64,000 nucleotides of DNA from Straminergon stramineum (lineage: Eukaryota; Streptophyta; Bryopsida; Hypnales; Calliergonaceae), in assembly GCA_963920665.1 (NCBI GenBank), contig OY987273.1, positions 6,450,501-6,514,500 on the forward strand, given 5' to 3'. The position numbers were made by a program, and so were the translations under genes. Shown piece after piece: positions 12,015 to 24,744 of this stretch. Below the pieces are notes generated by a model. That model saw only the letters and a list, made by a program, of their open reading frames with translations, did no database searches and was not told the DNA's origin. Each line of letters opens with the position of its first letter. Position 1 is the stretch's first letter.

Positions 12015-15000
12015 CACTATAAGAAAATCGTTTTTTTTATGTTGGACCAAAAACGTAGCGTGTCCAAGGTGGACATGTTATGTCCAGAAAAACATGGAGA
12101 TGTTTACTGGATGGATGCAACAAAAGTGTAGATTTACGTGGATGTTGTAGAAAATAGAAGAAAATTACAGTCACAACATATAGGTGCTACCAAAAACAAC
12201 TATGTCCTCAAAGGCATGACTACAAACATAATGATGTTCCAAAGATTGTCTGAGAAAACAATCATTGCCACGTCAGCATCCCTAGTCCATTTTAACTGTG
12301 GATAAATTAGTAGAAGTTATTGCGGTCTAGGAAAAATGGTTTCCCGAGGTGAAAAAAAAGACAACGGGTAGGCAATTAGGAAAAATAGATGATGTGGCAG
12401 GTGACGTGGAAATTCATTGATGTGGATATGAAAATGTTGATGTGGCATACCAAGTCAACATACAAGGTCCACCTATGTCATATTTGTCGGATGTTCTTGT
12501 GGACATCAATTGGGACGTACAAACGTTTTTGAAGACATGAAGTTGTTTCGAAAGACATTAAGACATTTCAAAAAATATGAAGACTTTTTTAATGACATTA
12601 CTTTTGGTAGCATTATCTTCAACTCCCTATGAATATGATTTAATAGCACATATTGTCCAACATGCAATTCATTATGTTTGAGCAAATGGCCTAACCTCCA
12701 TCGAATGAAGAAAGGCATTTTTAGTGATGTTCATGTAATTTCAACATGGCCTTTTACCTAGCTTCTAGTGATATAAGCATCTATAAAAGAGTGCTTTCAT
12801 GCATACCATATAATTTGACAATTGCTGGAAATGACCATACTCATTGTAAGTATCTTGTGTGGATTTTGTAAACCCAATTTCTTTTGTGATGTATGACAAC
12901 GGACATGGATGCCCAAGAAAACATTAACATGGATGTGGATGACAAATCCAAACAAGATAAACTATTCATTTTGTTCTCACAAATGGTGCAATTCATTACA
13001 TTTTGACTATGAATGACAAGGTCCTGCACTGAACCCACCTTGGACAATTCAAAAAATGATAGTGGGCACAAGCATGCTTCAATTCGAGTACCCCATAAAG
13101 GTTGTCACACAATAGAAACTTGTTTACCTCAAGTAGAATACAATATGGAATCACCCCAAAAAATTGCCATTAATTGATTAAAGTTGTTCATTTGATTCTT
13201 GTAACTCCATTCAAGACTCTATCATAGTGTCCATTTTTCACTAAGGATTCAAAAAGGAATATAATCATATAGTAGAAAGTGTTTTCAAATCACTTTGTTG
13301 GTTTATAATGTTTTAATAGCCAATTATAGTAATTTATAACTTGATATGGCATATTTAACTATTTTTTTGATTTTTCAAATCATGTTCAGTATTACAAGGA
13401 GGGTATATATTTAAAAGGAATTCAAAATTGGATATTCTTTTGGATTTCATTATTGAAACATAAAAAGTGGGTTGCAAAGTAATAAATAGGCAAGAAATCA
13501 TGGTAGAATTCTTGTGCATATGTATATTTTCTATTGACATGATACCAAACTTTGCTAAAGTCTAATATATATGAAAGTTAAAGATTTCATATGTTTTGAT
13601 TCATGAAAATGATTTGACTATATATGTGTTTTTAACAATGCCAATGTTTTTAAAAAATTACTCTCATTTCTATTTATAAAATAGGCTAATTGAAGATTAT
13701 TTCATTCTTGATTCTTTAGTTTTTGACTTCTGTATCCCAAGCATGCTTGTACCATAGTTACATTTTCATATGAGCAACCCTCCCTATTTAGATGACGTCA
13801 AAGATAAGTCACACCCAACATCCACAACTTCTACTTTTATCACCTAATGAATGTTTTCAAGACAACGGTCCTTATAGGAGACATAGAGGTAGAAAAGCCA
13901 CCCTATCCTTCAGATGTTTTGTGTAACATTTGCAAGCCATTAGACATGTATGTGAAGGATGTAGATGAGCTAAACTTCAACCTCAAGAATTGCGTTGTTG
14001 CCTACAATAACAAAGTAGGCTCTTCTTTTGTCTATGGAATGCCACATTGGGTCCTCAATTTGTTGCATTGGTTGTAGTCCATCAAAGTCCTTGTCATTTT
14101 GCAATTGAACCATGTTTGGGGTGACTGGGTAGAGTGTAGTATCTTCCATCTACCTCTAACCTCTATTCAACTCAAAACTTTCCAACCACTTTGATGTGGG
14201 TCGTTGAAGAAGAACACTTATTGACAATGCCCCCAAAAATGCAAATGAGTCAAGGTGGACCTTCCCGTCTATTTGATTGAAGTTTGTCAAGTTGAAGTTG
14301 TAACTATCTCATTGAATGCTTAGGAATTCAGCATCTCTTGTCCCCCTCACGCAATTGCATAGCAACATTGTAAAGTAGTGGTTTCTATAATCCAAGACAA
14401 AAATTTCCTCAATGTACTCAAATACTTGTGGGTGGCTTCTAGTAACATGTTCACAAGTGTTTAATGAAATTGGTGGGTGAAAAATGCTATTGCACTTGAA
14501 TCATAGGTGATGAGACCACCTTTTAAGTTATAGACAAGAAGATGCATTCCATGACTATACATTTGAAGAGGCAATGTCACATCCCATTGCAGGGGTTGTA
14601 TGTACTATATTCTGTCATCTTCCAATGGATGTCCAAAATGTTCATCTTCCTTCATCATGAATGTCAACTACTCCCCCAAAGGTGAGAATTTTACTTAGAG
14701 TAGATAATAAACAACTCTTTGTAGTTGAGGGTGCCTTGACTACAAAGAAAAAGCTCCACACCACTTCAATCTCTAGATCTTTATCAAGATGTATTCCCTA
14801 CATGACGCAAAACTTGGTATTGTTCAGAGCATTAGTTTAAACAATTTCATGCAATACCTTGACACCTATATAAGGGCTATAGATGTCTACACTGATGTTC
14901 TTTGATCGGTGTCTATTTTTACAAAGACAACTACCTACAACATCTACTTATATTTTAGCATTGATACCAACATCATAGGAAACATCAACATGTACTTTTG

Positions 15001-15997
15001 ATGTTTTCCATGACGTCTCAAAAAACATCTAGACGTTTAAATGTGCTCTAAAATTCTACTTGTAACAATTCCTGCGTTTTCCATATCCCATATTGTTTGT
15101 CTAATTGCCTACCACCCCACTAGTATAAAGACGTCATCTTGTCCTCTCCATATAATCACATCAAGTGGCTTGTGAAGCCATGTACTGTAATATCCAAATA
15201 TGGTGTATTTTATATGGCCTATTGTATATGTTGTACAATATATGGTGTATTATGTATGACATGTTGTATATTTTTTAGTATGTATTTTGTATGATGTATT
15301 GTGTATTTGAAATGTTGTATTGTATATTATGAAATATGGATGTGCATTATGTAGGACTTGTATAATTATCCATATTGACATCATGTTGAACATTGCATCC
15401 AACCACATGAATGTCAAAGGTGACATGATTATGTTCTTCTAAATCATACTAGACGATGCAAGAGGTATTGATGGTGAAATGTGGACATCTACAATGACAT
15501 CCCAAATCATCTAGATGTTTAAGTTGATGTCTTACCAAACATCTAGACATCTACATTAACATCTCAGAAAATGTTTGGATGTCTAAATTGATGTCTTCAA
15601 AAAAAAATTCGTTTCTTAAACAACAAGAAAATGTGTTGATGTGGCATGCCATGTCATCCTTCTTGGATGCCACATCACTTCTTTTCCCGTTGCCATGTCA
15701 AGTGCCACCTTAGATGCCATGTCATGGATGGGTATGGATGAAAGCAATTCCTTTGTGGCTTCCTGCGCATGCTTGGCATTTAGGTAGCAGCCACATGGCA
15801 ACCTTATAGACCCTGTTGACCTATGTTTTTTTGTGATGTTTGGTGGAAAACATGGTGATGTCAAGCTATATTTTTGATGTTTTTGGCACATATGTACAAA
15901 CACAATTTTTTGGACACCCACATAGACATTGGAAAACATTGTGTGCAAAATGTCAACACAAAATGATGACATAAAAAAAAATGGGTTTCTTATAATG
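12015..15997. mobile_element. CACTA-type element E1 (3.98 kb) inside the hAT gene
   Basis: The left end is CACTATAAGAAAATCG and the right end is GGGTTTCTTATAATG, a one-base variant of the inverse. A 3-bp duplication TAG flanks it (12012-12014 and 15998-16000), as expected for CACTA/EnSpm elements. Near the right end there are repeated subterminal words such as ACATCTAGACGT and CATCTAGATGT (about 15024, 15508, 15536). A TATGGTGTAT-rich tract lies at 15190-15340. The interior has degraded coding on the minus strand. Two shorter relatives, E2 and E3, share ends and internal blocks. It is younger than the hAT relic it interrupts. Confidence 0.8.
14150..14885 (-). pseudogene. Degraded coding region inside E1, unrecognised
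   Basis: The minus strand gives protein-like sequence with a few stops and frame changes: HLDKDLEIEVVWSFFFVVK near 14800, QWDVTLPLQMYSHGMHLL near 14560 and FVLDYRNHYFTMLLCNCV near 14390. I could not match it to CACTA TnpA or TnpD proteins with any certainty. Other short coding-like pieces occur in E1 at 12506-12718 and 12841-13071 on the same strand. Together they suggest E1 derives from a coding-capable element. Confidence 0.4.
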
Positions 15998-16000
15998 TAG

Positions 16001-16195
16001 GACCCTCTGAATCCTTGGACTTCAAGTTGTCATGGTACTACTTCTTTTCATCCTTCTCCTTCGATGTGGCTATGATTTTGGAATTAGTGTACACATACAC
16101 CAAATCTGTTGTTCTTTGTGGCTTCAACTTGTTTTGCGATCTATTGTGAATAAAAGAGTAGCTACTCTAATTTCGTTCACATGAAGATGATGATA
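16001..16195 (-). pseudogene. hAT C-terminal dimerisation-like exon portion
   Basis: This part of the hAT gene sits between the large C-terminal open stretch and the E1 insertion. It reads SSYSFIHNRSQNKLKPQRTT, LVYVYTNSKIIA and DNLKSKDSEGP with two TAG stops. Both are at positions where Trp fits (N-stop-SSYSF and KK-stop-YHDN). It shows that the break at 16198 is a frame change, not the natural end of the protein. Confidence 0.6.
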
Positions 16196-18000
16196 CTAGT
16201 TGGCGGGTTGGGCCAAAATCCTCTTTTCAATTGGAGTAATGAGCTTGCTACATGCCCCCTCAAAATCCCACCAAACATGTATTGATAATATTTGCTTGGC
16301 CAGATCCAACATGTCATGGAACGAAGGTTCCCAGTGTTGAAATGCTACAAATTCTTGCACTATATGCATGTAAGTTTCTGGTTTACATATTTTCCTAATA
16401 ACATGCTTGCATGCATCTATTGCATATTGGTTGTCAGCTACTTCTTTATTGTGAAGAAGGTAGGGGTTCAAAAGAGCTATTGCATAATGTAGATCTGTAT
16501 CAACCATTTTGCGTCGCTTGCAAAATGACTTCTTGAGAGGAATGGCTAGGTTTGAGGACAAATCAAAAGGCTCCTTTCATAAAGAAAAGACATGCTTCTC
16601 TAAATTCCTCATAATGTGCAACACCTTGCCCATGCATGGCGTCTTGGCATCCAAATTACGGAGACAAAACACTATAGGGGCCATCAATTCTAGAAAATTG
16701 GTGGCACGGGCCCAAAAATGCTCACTCAAAATTGTCTTCTTCACCTTCTGAGACTATGTATGAGATTTTTTTTCTTAGTGTCCTGTAATTTGAGCACATG
16801 CTGCACCCATTGTGGATCCACCACACTTTATTACAATTCAAATTTGACCTCCAACAAATGATCCATCATGATGAAATTTGAAGCAAATCTTGTTTTGGCT
16901 GGCATCAACATGCTATACTTCATTTCATGCTTTTGAAATATAGGTAGCGGCATATGCCACAACCTGAAAAATTTCACAATAGTATGGGCTTTCTGAACTT
17001 GTTCCTTAATCCATTCTTACTTCCTCCATCTATGAGCAACAAATTCTAGGCGTGCACCACACAACCTTGAAAGAAAATGTGTAGATATTTCCTCGACACC
17101 ATATTCCATGTTGGGTTCACAAGAGTGTTGTCTACAATCACTTGCACAACATTTGTATGCCCCACTTGTTCTATAAATTTCTCCTAGATAGAGGCCAAAA
17201 AGTGTGCGTTCTTTTCGACCCCACTTGTATCTACAGATCCAAGAAATTGCTCACTTGTGGAAGATACAAGCATGGCATTTATCAATGGCCAATTGGCAAC
17301 CGAGCTCCATCCATCAATAGACAATGTTGCTCCAAACTTCCTAATTCTATCTTTGGTGTTGTTATGAAGCTTTGTCTTGATGTCGGTCTTCGCTTGGTCA
17401 AGCAATTTATGGCGCAGATCATGATACAATGATGGGGTGTAGGGTCCATTGCACTCAAACGTTCTTTTCATTGCTTCTTTGAAGATTGGATTCTGGACTA
17501 CAACAAATGGTATGTTTACCGCATAAGAGAAATTGGCCCACACTACATCCAAATTGTGTTTTGTTGTTGATTCAAAGCCGTCCACTAGAGTGATTTGTCT
17601 TTGAGGCCTACTACTTGATGCCCTCAGAGTTTTACATTCATCGAAGGTTTTTGTAGTTCGGTTCACTTCGGAACCCACACCAACATATTCTTCCGGTATT
17701 GCACATGAGTCTTCTAGAGTAGAACGCGTTGTACCCATCTCATTTGAGAAATCTCTCTTGACCATATGCATGCTATTGCCATCCACATTGTCAACGACCG
17801 GTCTTTTGGGGAATGCCCCCTTGGATCAAATAAATAGAGTTTGAACATCCAACATCAATTGCGGACAAAGGGTCACACTTGTATCACGAAAACTTGATGG
17901 GCCTTCATATCCTAAGTGGCTCAACATATAGCTTATCTTTTTGGCATACACCGAGTTGCAAGCCTTGCACTTTACTTACTAGTTGATGGGATAACATATC

Positions 18001-19362
18001 AACAAGACCAATCTTTGCTCATACCGACAAGTCACAAGTTTGAATTCCGTACATTGGAATGAAATTCAAAATGTAAAGACCGGATAAATAATGTCCAAAT
18101 ATGATAAAAAAAACAAAAAACAATGAGTGCACAAAGCCTTCAAAATCAAGGCCCCCATCCACTGAACTATGCATTACCAAGCAAGGTACACAAAACTTGT
18201 AGGTCCTAGCCCTCGGAAATCTTAGCATTCAATTTCTTAAAAGTATTTTGAAATGGCTTTATTTCTATAGTTATAGTCTTCAAAACTAGCCTTGATCGTT
18301 GGAGAGGAATTTCGAATTCCTCGTTGGTTGCATCACTCCAAACGGGCACACAATCCGATTTCGGGCAAACGCAGCGGACGATGTTGTCTCTACAGATGAG
18401 TGGATGAGCACGACATCGTGGATGCCCAAATGCGATTGATGGAGCAGATGGGGATGACAGGCCAAGCATGTGGACATCTACACCCGTGGTCAGGTGGAAA
18501 GAGCGAACACACTAATAGGTGGATGGAGGGTTTCAAGTGGACAAGCACTTGGAGGAGTTAAAGCGGATGGGCAGGGTAGAACACATTTAGGAGACTTGGG
18601 AAAAATATGGATTTATAGATGGAATCATGGGATTTTAGAGAATAATACTTTAGTCAAAGTGTCTTACAATTTATAATTGTAAGATGAGTATGAAAAAAAC
18701 ATACTTCACAAAAGGGAGTACTTCATAATAGCATGACTTAAAAAGAAAGAAAAACAAATGATAAATTCAAAGATATTTGTATTTATATATTTATATATTT
18801 ATAATTTCAAAATAAATCAAAATAAATCATGAGTACAATGAATTATTAGTACTCAATCCTTATTACATCCAAACACCATTCCATTTACTTCTATATCATT
18901 AGATATAATAGATAAAGGAAAACCTTTCTTACATTTAACTACCGCTATTTTCTCCTAAATCTTGAGATGGCCCCTCCTTAGCCATAAGTCTTGCACTCAT
19001 TTGCCAAATATTTTGTCAAGGACTATGGACAACAAGCCCTCTGGATCTAGCCTCCATGTCAACCGCTGAAAATTGTCATTTGGTTTCCGGAGTGTAGTCA
19101 TCCTCATCCTCATCCTCCCTCTTCCGTTTCAAACTAGGTTCGCTTGGAAGACAAATCTACTTCCTCTACCTTCAAAGCTCTCAATGCACCATCCATTTGA
19201 TCTACCATCAAATTGATTTGTTCGTCATCACCTTTGATGGGTAACAAACTTGGTCAAAAATTGCCCAATAGGAATGCCCTCCAATGAGTTCATCAGAAAA
19301 GTTGGGCCAGATTGTTTTGATGCCATTTTGACACCAAAGGCAGCATACATGTCATTTTAGTG
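18001..19362. other. Intergenic stretch with GC-richer segment, possible hAT 5-prime flank
   Basis: No gene was recognised. About 18290-18610 is GC-richer than its surroundings and contains repeated GCGGA, GTGGA and GGATGGG words. Similar words occur beside the dispersed repeats at 10415 and 22275, which would suit the subterminal region of the neighbouring hAT gene. 18690-18900 is AT-rich. The remainder (18950-19360) has short coding-like pieces next to the RING-type relic but no defined product. Confidence 0.35.
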
Positions 19363-22105
19363 TCATTTTATCCATACTAGGTTGGTATGGAGGTTGGCAC
19401 CAAATTCACATAATTGTACTTCAATGCACCATTGTGGCACCATGTTCACATGCCTTGAAGTTCTTGATGCTATGATGTCACCTATCTTCTTATCAAATGC
19501 CCTAGCCACCTCCACAAATGAATGTCCTATACTTGTTTCCCTGGCTATTTCAACAAGAGCACAAACTTTGGCAGCTTCTTCCAACTTTGACAAGAGAAGG
19601 GCCTTGCCAATCAAAGTGTGATTGTAGGCCCTGTATTGCTCATTGAACTCTTGAGCATGCTCCACTTGTACCCAATTGTTATTTGGCCCTCTCTTCACTT
19701 TCTTTTCGGGAAACCAAAAAAACTTTTTGTGTTGCACACTCCAATGCTTCCCCATATTGTGACATGACACTATAAGAAAACTGCGTTTTTGGTGTTGTTT
19801 CCAAGAAACATAATATGTTTTTTAAAACACCCTACATTGGACCACATACATCCATGGGAATGTGAATTTGGTTTGATGTTGATTAAAACGTAAGTAGCTA
19901 AGTTGAAAAACAAATAGATGGCATTGTAGACGGACATGTTCTTAGTGATGTTAAAAAAAATATGGTCATGTTTTCTCGTGACGTCCCAAAAAACATAGAT
20001 TGCCACGTCAACAAGTAGCTCTATTTTGACTTTCAGTAAGTTAGTAAAATTACTACAATCTATGGTAAAACTTTGACCATATGTAAATTTTTTTGGGAAA
20101 GGGCAACCACATGGCATGCTTTGTGAAAAAAGGAAAATGGATGGATGCACATCATGGATGAAAAGAGTTGGTCTTTATAAAGGTGGGGGGGTAGGAAGTG
20201 AAACAATCCATATGGGATATGGAAAACAAGAATTGTATTTCATATAAGATGTCTCTAAAAACATCAAGATGTCTAAAATAACATTCAAATGTTTGAAACA
20301 ACATTGACATGTACAATTATCAAGTTCCCATATTCTAATTATCCCATATCTTTTGTCTCACCATGGATGGAGAATGGATATAAATATGACCCTTTTATCC
20401 TTGATTCTTGCTATCTTTTAAGAAAATAATTTGTTCATTTTACCATCAAAAAATCTCTCAATGGTAGATGGTAAATTTTCTCTTATTTTTTTAAATTCAA
20501 TAATTTTTTTTTCATTTTATTTATTTATTTATTTTTAAATAATTATTTTTTGTTGATCTTGCCTTATGAATAGGATATGCACCAATTGATATCTTCCGAA
20601 ACATCTAGTTTGACATCTCAAAAGCAATACCAAAACTTTTTAACAACAAAAAATTTTGTTGACAAGGCATGCCACATCACTTTTTCCCGCCACCATGTCA
20701 AGTGCCACGTTAGAGACGGGCAAGATGAAAAAAATCCACCACATGGCTCTCATTGCCCATGTGGTGCTTACGTGGCATCCACATGGCGCATTTGGGGAAG
20801 CTTGAAAGACCACATTACTAATGATGTTATAAAAAATCAAGCTGAAAACAAATGTTTTTTTTCCACATTTTTACCTGTCGATTATAACAAATTTTAGGTG
20901 ATATCAATGTTGATTTTCTTCGCATCAACTTCAACGCCATCACATGTTTTTTTAGACATCCCAAAACATCCTATTTTCTTATAGTGACAAAACAATTTGC
21001 AAGCCTCACCATCTTCAATACCCCAAGCCCACAACTCCACGTCTCTATTGAGGGTCATCCACATGAAGGGATCCAATAGCTCCCTAGGCTCCTCGTACTA
21101 TGCATGTCAATGTTCAATTGAATCCCATATGAGAAATCACCTCCAATGCAAGAAATTTTGGATTTGGTATGGCCCTTGATCAAGTGGAAGGGTCCATTGA
21201 TTGTATTTGTGGCTAGAGGGCATATTTTCCAAGATGCCAAACATTTTGTAGAACTGAGGGCTCAAAGGAAAGCGACACTCTGCACAAACCCAACAAACAA
21301 CTAATGCTTTCATGATGCATGTCACATGAAAAGTGTGGCAACATTGGCCCATGGTTAGGGCTCTTTTTGGGCGAAAAGGACCTTAGGAAAGGCTACAATG
21401 ATTGTTCAAGATTCCCGAGGCTGGATCGCAAGCATGCACTACTGTCTTGTCTTTCTCCTTAATGTATGCTGAAAGTGTGTTGTAAGGGACCCACCCTTCC
21501 TTTGCTTCCAAGGCCCAATTGATGTGTGGAACATCCTCCTTCTTTGCATGGTTCAACCGCTCGAACATAGCATATATGTCTCTCCAACATGTAATTTAGG
21601 TGGAATCCCTTGGATGCTCATCAAATACTTTCTTGAACCTCTCCAAAGAGGTCTCCACGATATTGCATTCTTCATTTGATTTCATTGTAAATTTCATAAG
21701 CCCTTTCATTGCTCGAGATACTACAAAGGGTTTATCTTGGAGTTTTTGTACCCATGCCAACCATCGAGACTCCAATCTGCTCTTTGGCATGCATTCCTCC
21801 ATGCCCATGATTTGCTGAAATCGGTCCAACTCAGACTGAGCATGGATTTTCTCTTGGATTGCCTCAACCAATTTCAACTTTAGCTCTTCCAACTCATCGC
21901 CTTTCATTTGCATGGAAGCATCCTCCAATGCGGGGGAAACATTAGGAATGATGGTCCATATTGCTTCTTCACATTTCTTGTCGTCCTTAACCTCATCCAC
22001 ATTCAAGATGATGGACGTCTCTATTGCATTTGCCTTTTCAAAAGGAAGGGAGAGTTGATTGCTCTCTTGACTTTCTTGCGCAAATGGAATGTTTACAGAG
22101 CCCAT
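19363..22105 (-). pseudogene. RING-like protein relic, split by a CACTA element
   Basis: The frame starts at 22105. Its N-terminal third is acidic and helical, with a probable coiled coil (DELEELKLKLVEAIQEKI). It then reads RDIYAMFERLNHAKKEDVPH and a half-RING of the form C-x-H-x2-H-x2-C with C-x2-C (CCHTFHVTCI, CWVCAECRFPLS; about 21330-21250). After DVELWAWGIEDGEACKLFC at 20990 it is cut by E2 and resumes as HNMGKHWSVQHKKFFWFPEK, ending at 19363. The rejoined protein would be about 510 residues. The upstream part keeps one frame, with TAA stops near 21594 and 21381 and several stops around 21137-21090. I do not recognise the family beyond the zinc-binding pattern. It could belong to a transposon or be a captured host gene. 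Confidence 0.55.
19768..20986. mobile_element. CACTA-type element E2 (1.2 kb) inside the RING-like relic
   Basis: The termini CACTATAAGAAAACTGCG and CCTATTTTCTTATAGTG are near-perfect inverted repeats of the E1/E3 family. The interrupted gene reads in frame if a stretch with flanking ACA is removed. The left side then carries three extra bases (TGA) before CACTA, so the target duplication is imperfect. The interior shares blocks with E1 and E3 (GCCATGTCAAGTGCCAC near 20693; ACATC-type words near 20240 and 20600). No open reading frame looks real. Confidence 0.78.
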
Positions 22106-22121
22106 AGTAAACCTACACCAA

Positions 22122-22275
22122 GGTTGTCAAAAGTCAACGTTCCGGGCAAAATCACGTCTAAAAATTGGACATCCGAATGCTAAGACTTGACAGACGCTTC
22201 GACTTCAATGGGGAAAAAATCCTATTCAAAAATTACCATGGGTAAATGTGGTCAAGTGGGTGAGCGGATGGGCGG
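22122..22275. repeat. Dispersed repeat, copy 2 (GTTGTCAAAAGTCAACG family)
   Basis: This is the same family and orientation as 10283-10415. It begins just upstream of the RING-like relic start. The two copies bracket three minus-strand gene relics as direct repeats, so they are not an inverted terminal pair of one transposon. Confidence 0.5.
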
Positions 22276-23604
22276 TGAGGTAGATGGGTTAGGCAGACTC
22301 TCACTTTGTAGTTGCAACTAGCTTCACTTGTCATTTCCGACTTCATTTTTTGGATTTTTAGGGTGTGTAATGTATCGTTGGAAGGTCTTCCAAATACCTT
22401 TCCAATGGTATATCATAGGCCTCTAAACTCCAAAAACTCTGATAACAAATGTCAAAAGAAGTTTGTTGCTTCAAAAATGTAAGTGTCCACCTTGTTGTCT
22501 GCTCATCTGCCACTGGACTTTCCTGTCTGCTCTGTCCATTTGCCATTGCCGACTGCACAATCGCTTGCTTCAGGCGACCGCCTTAGCCATCCACCTGGCC
22601 CATTTGAGCCAAGGCAATGCTATCCGCCTCGATGTCCACCCCACTTGACCTCTGTATGCTAGTAATCCTACTGCATTTAATTCTAAAAAGTGCAGAACTC
22701 CATATTCATTTCCAAAAAAGACTCTTCAATGTGACAAGTATCCAATGCAATTTTAATGTAGGAAAGAGTAAATACAAATATTCCTCCCCACATTTAAACA
22801 AACTCTCCAAACCCTATATCCTAAACCCTACAAAAAGAAATTGAATTGTAAAACCCTCAATGGTATACACTGAACTTCTAACGTTGCATTAGTTTTCAAA
22901 ATTAGTGGTGCGATGTGTGGAATATTTTTTTTTTATCTCTTTAAAGTTTAGAATGCATTCATGACAATGGAATGCATCTGTTGACCTTACTAAGTTTGTC
23001 ATTTAGGTTTCAATTGTTCTTAAGATTTACTTTATTATAGGCTACTACACAAATGTGGAACATTGGATTATAACCTAGAGTGTTTCTTCAATTTCTATTG
23101 TAAAATGCATTGATAGTGTAAAACACCAACATAAATATCCTAAAAGAGATTATATTGTCTCATTATTTATTATTCTATTACGACATTTATGGGACGATGC
23201 TCAAATTGATTTAAGCACTTTAATGGAATTTAATGTGATATGATGTGAACAAGATTCAAGTAAGCATTTATACAACACAAATTAAATTGAGGTTCTTATC
23301 ATACACACTTATATTTATGTATACTTGCGTGCACTCTAAATTGTAAACCATCAATAAATTTATTACAAACTCAAAATATTAGAGCTTAGGTAGTGTAGAA
23401 TGTGATTGACCTTCAAATATGATGAGCTTTCAAATACAACAATTGGGATAAGTAGGTCTTACTCCAATGATCACAAGTATGTTTCATCTCAAGACTTTTT
23501 TGCAAATGATTTTATAAGGAGGTTCATAATCTCATATCTTGGAGATTATAAATTTACAATCTTGATTGAATTGCTTATGTAGTTGTGTAGGCCTAGGATT
23601 TTTC
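22276..23604. other. No recognised gene
   Basis: 22460-22650 is GC-richer, with repeated CTGTCC, CATCTGCC and CATTTGCC words that may be old hAT subterminal sequence. From 22650 to 23600 the sequence is AT-rich, with a short run of CCCTA/CCTAAACCC-like words near 22810. No coding was seen. Confidence 0.4.
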
Positions 23605-23760
23605 AAAATCTTGAATCCCTAAAGTCCTAAGGCTTTTTTTTCCATTGAATATCATTCAAAATGACCATTTCTATTGCAAAGAGCAAAAATCTTTATAAAT
23701 TAATTTTTTGGCATATCTAACCATAGGAATTTGTACTAGACTAGTATAAAAATGTAGGAG
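23605..23760. repeat. Dispersed repeat, copy 1 (TCCTAAGGCTTTTTT family)
   Basis: About 155 bp matching 37241-37396 in the same orientation. Shared blocks are CCATTTCTATTGCAAAGAGC and TTTTTTGG, followed by TTGTACTAGACT-GTATAA. There is no coding. The function and full extent of the family are unknown. Confidence 0.6.
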
Positions 23761-24332
23761 TAATCTTGTCATCCTGAAAAATCTGAGTGCATACATTGCA
23801 TGGTATTGCATTTAAAATAAACAAAAATAGTGTTTTCTTCCATATTGCTATACTAGATTCTTGGGCTTCTAATTTTTTTCACTTTAAATTTTTTCACTAA
23901 TGATTTATAATGTCTTGTGTTGAAGAATCTAGCTAATAAGCAAAGAATCTTGAACAAAAAATTTAAAAATAAATCATTTACTTTAGATCACATATCACAA
24001 GAGTCTCCTACAAGAGTGTAGGGCCTTTGGGCCTTTAGGGATTAATTCCTTTCCTTCAAAGGCATAGAAATCAATGAGAGATTAAAACCAATGAAATTGT
24101 TACAATCTTGACCAGGGTTGTTCTACGGAATGTGTTTTGGGTTTTGGGTGTCGAGTTGTTCGTCTGATGTCGCATGTCGTAAAAGATGAGTGTCACATAT
24201 ACGAGACAAATTTGATGAGTACGGAATTAGGGTTTGAAATTTTCGGGCAGGGCAGCCAAAAACTTAATCTTACGTGGTGGGTTGTCAACAGTGATGTGGA
24301 AAGCCTCCACCACATCACCATGGGCGACTACG

Positions 24333-24510
24333 GGTGGGGCACGTGCGGGTTCAATCTTGGGTGACTACAAGTCTAGGGGGGCAAATGCGGGTCTAGGAGG
24401 GGCGAGTGCGGATTTCGGGGGGGCGAGTGCGGGTTTCAGGGGGGCAAGTGCGGGTACAAGGGGGCAACTACGGGTACAAGGGGGCAAGTGCGGGTACAAG
24501 GGGGCTTAGG
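24333..24510. repeat. Short tandem array, 20-22 bp units, left side
   Basis: G-rich units of the form GGCAAGTGCGGGTACAAGGG are repeated about eight times with drift. They are related to the sub-blocks of the 98-bp satellite further right (GGCGACTTCGGGT, GGCGAGTTCAGGT). They look like the primitive unit from which the longer repeat was built. The upstream sequence contains a 9-bp stem hairpin (GTGATGTGG and CCACATCAC, about 24291-24320). Confidence 0.7.
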
Positions 24511-24744
24511 GGAGCGACCACAAGTCATTTCATGGGCGACCGTGGGTGATGGGGCGATAGTGGGTCAAGGGCGCCAGATAACATGAGTTTCATTTTCCCC
24601 CCTTATTAAGTGGAGGGAAGGTGTTCAAACTTTTCAAGTACTGCTCCCCCCTTTTCTGAGGAATAACTCCAGAAAATCCTAAAACTGAGGCATTCAATAC
24701 TAAGTGATCAAAAGTTAATTAAGTAATAAAGAAAGCAAATTGGT

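Larger units (their letters stand above)
11911..17990 (-). pseudogene. hAT transposase (BED finger, DUF659, dimerisation region), split by a CACTA element
   Basis: Reading leftward, a BED-type zinc finger is seen near 17975-17920 (VKCKACNSVYAKKISYMLSH). A DUF659 core follows at about 17580-17030 (FGATLSIDGWSSVANWPLIN, then EQVGHTNVVQVIVDN). Next come a middle part (AKTRFASNFIMMDHLLE, about 16890) and the C-terminal region at 16561-16196 and 16195-16001 (SSSCERN, KPQRTTDLVYVY). The last 33 codons lie beyond a 3.98-kb CACTA insertion. Removing the insertion and one TAG duplication rejoins SKDSEGP to ILEDEDGEFVYDDG in frame, ending at a stop at 11911-11913. The gene has several stops (two at probable Trp codons) and at least two frameshifts. 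It is a dead copy of a cut-and-paste transposase. Confidence 0.82.

Noticed and set aside
18005..18230. tRNA-derived SINE (A-box-like TAGTTCAGTGG on the minus strand)
   Set aside because: A single A-box-like word is present, but no B box at the right distance, no tail repeat and no target duplication were found.
10283..22275. The two GTTG(A/T)CAAAAGTCAACG copies as terminal inverted repeats of one hAT element
   Set aside because: They are in the same orientation, so they cannot be the two ends of one element with terminal inverted repeats.
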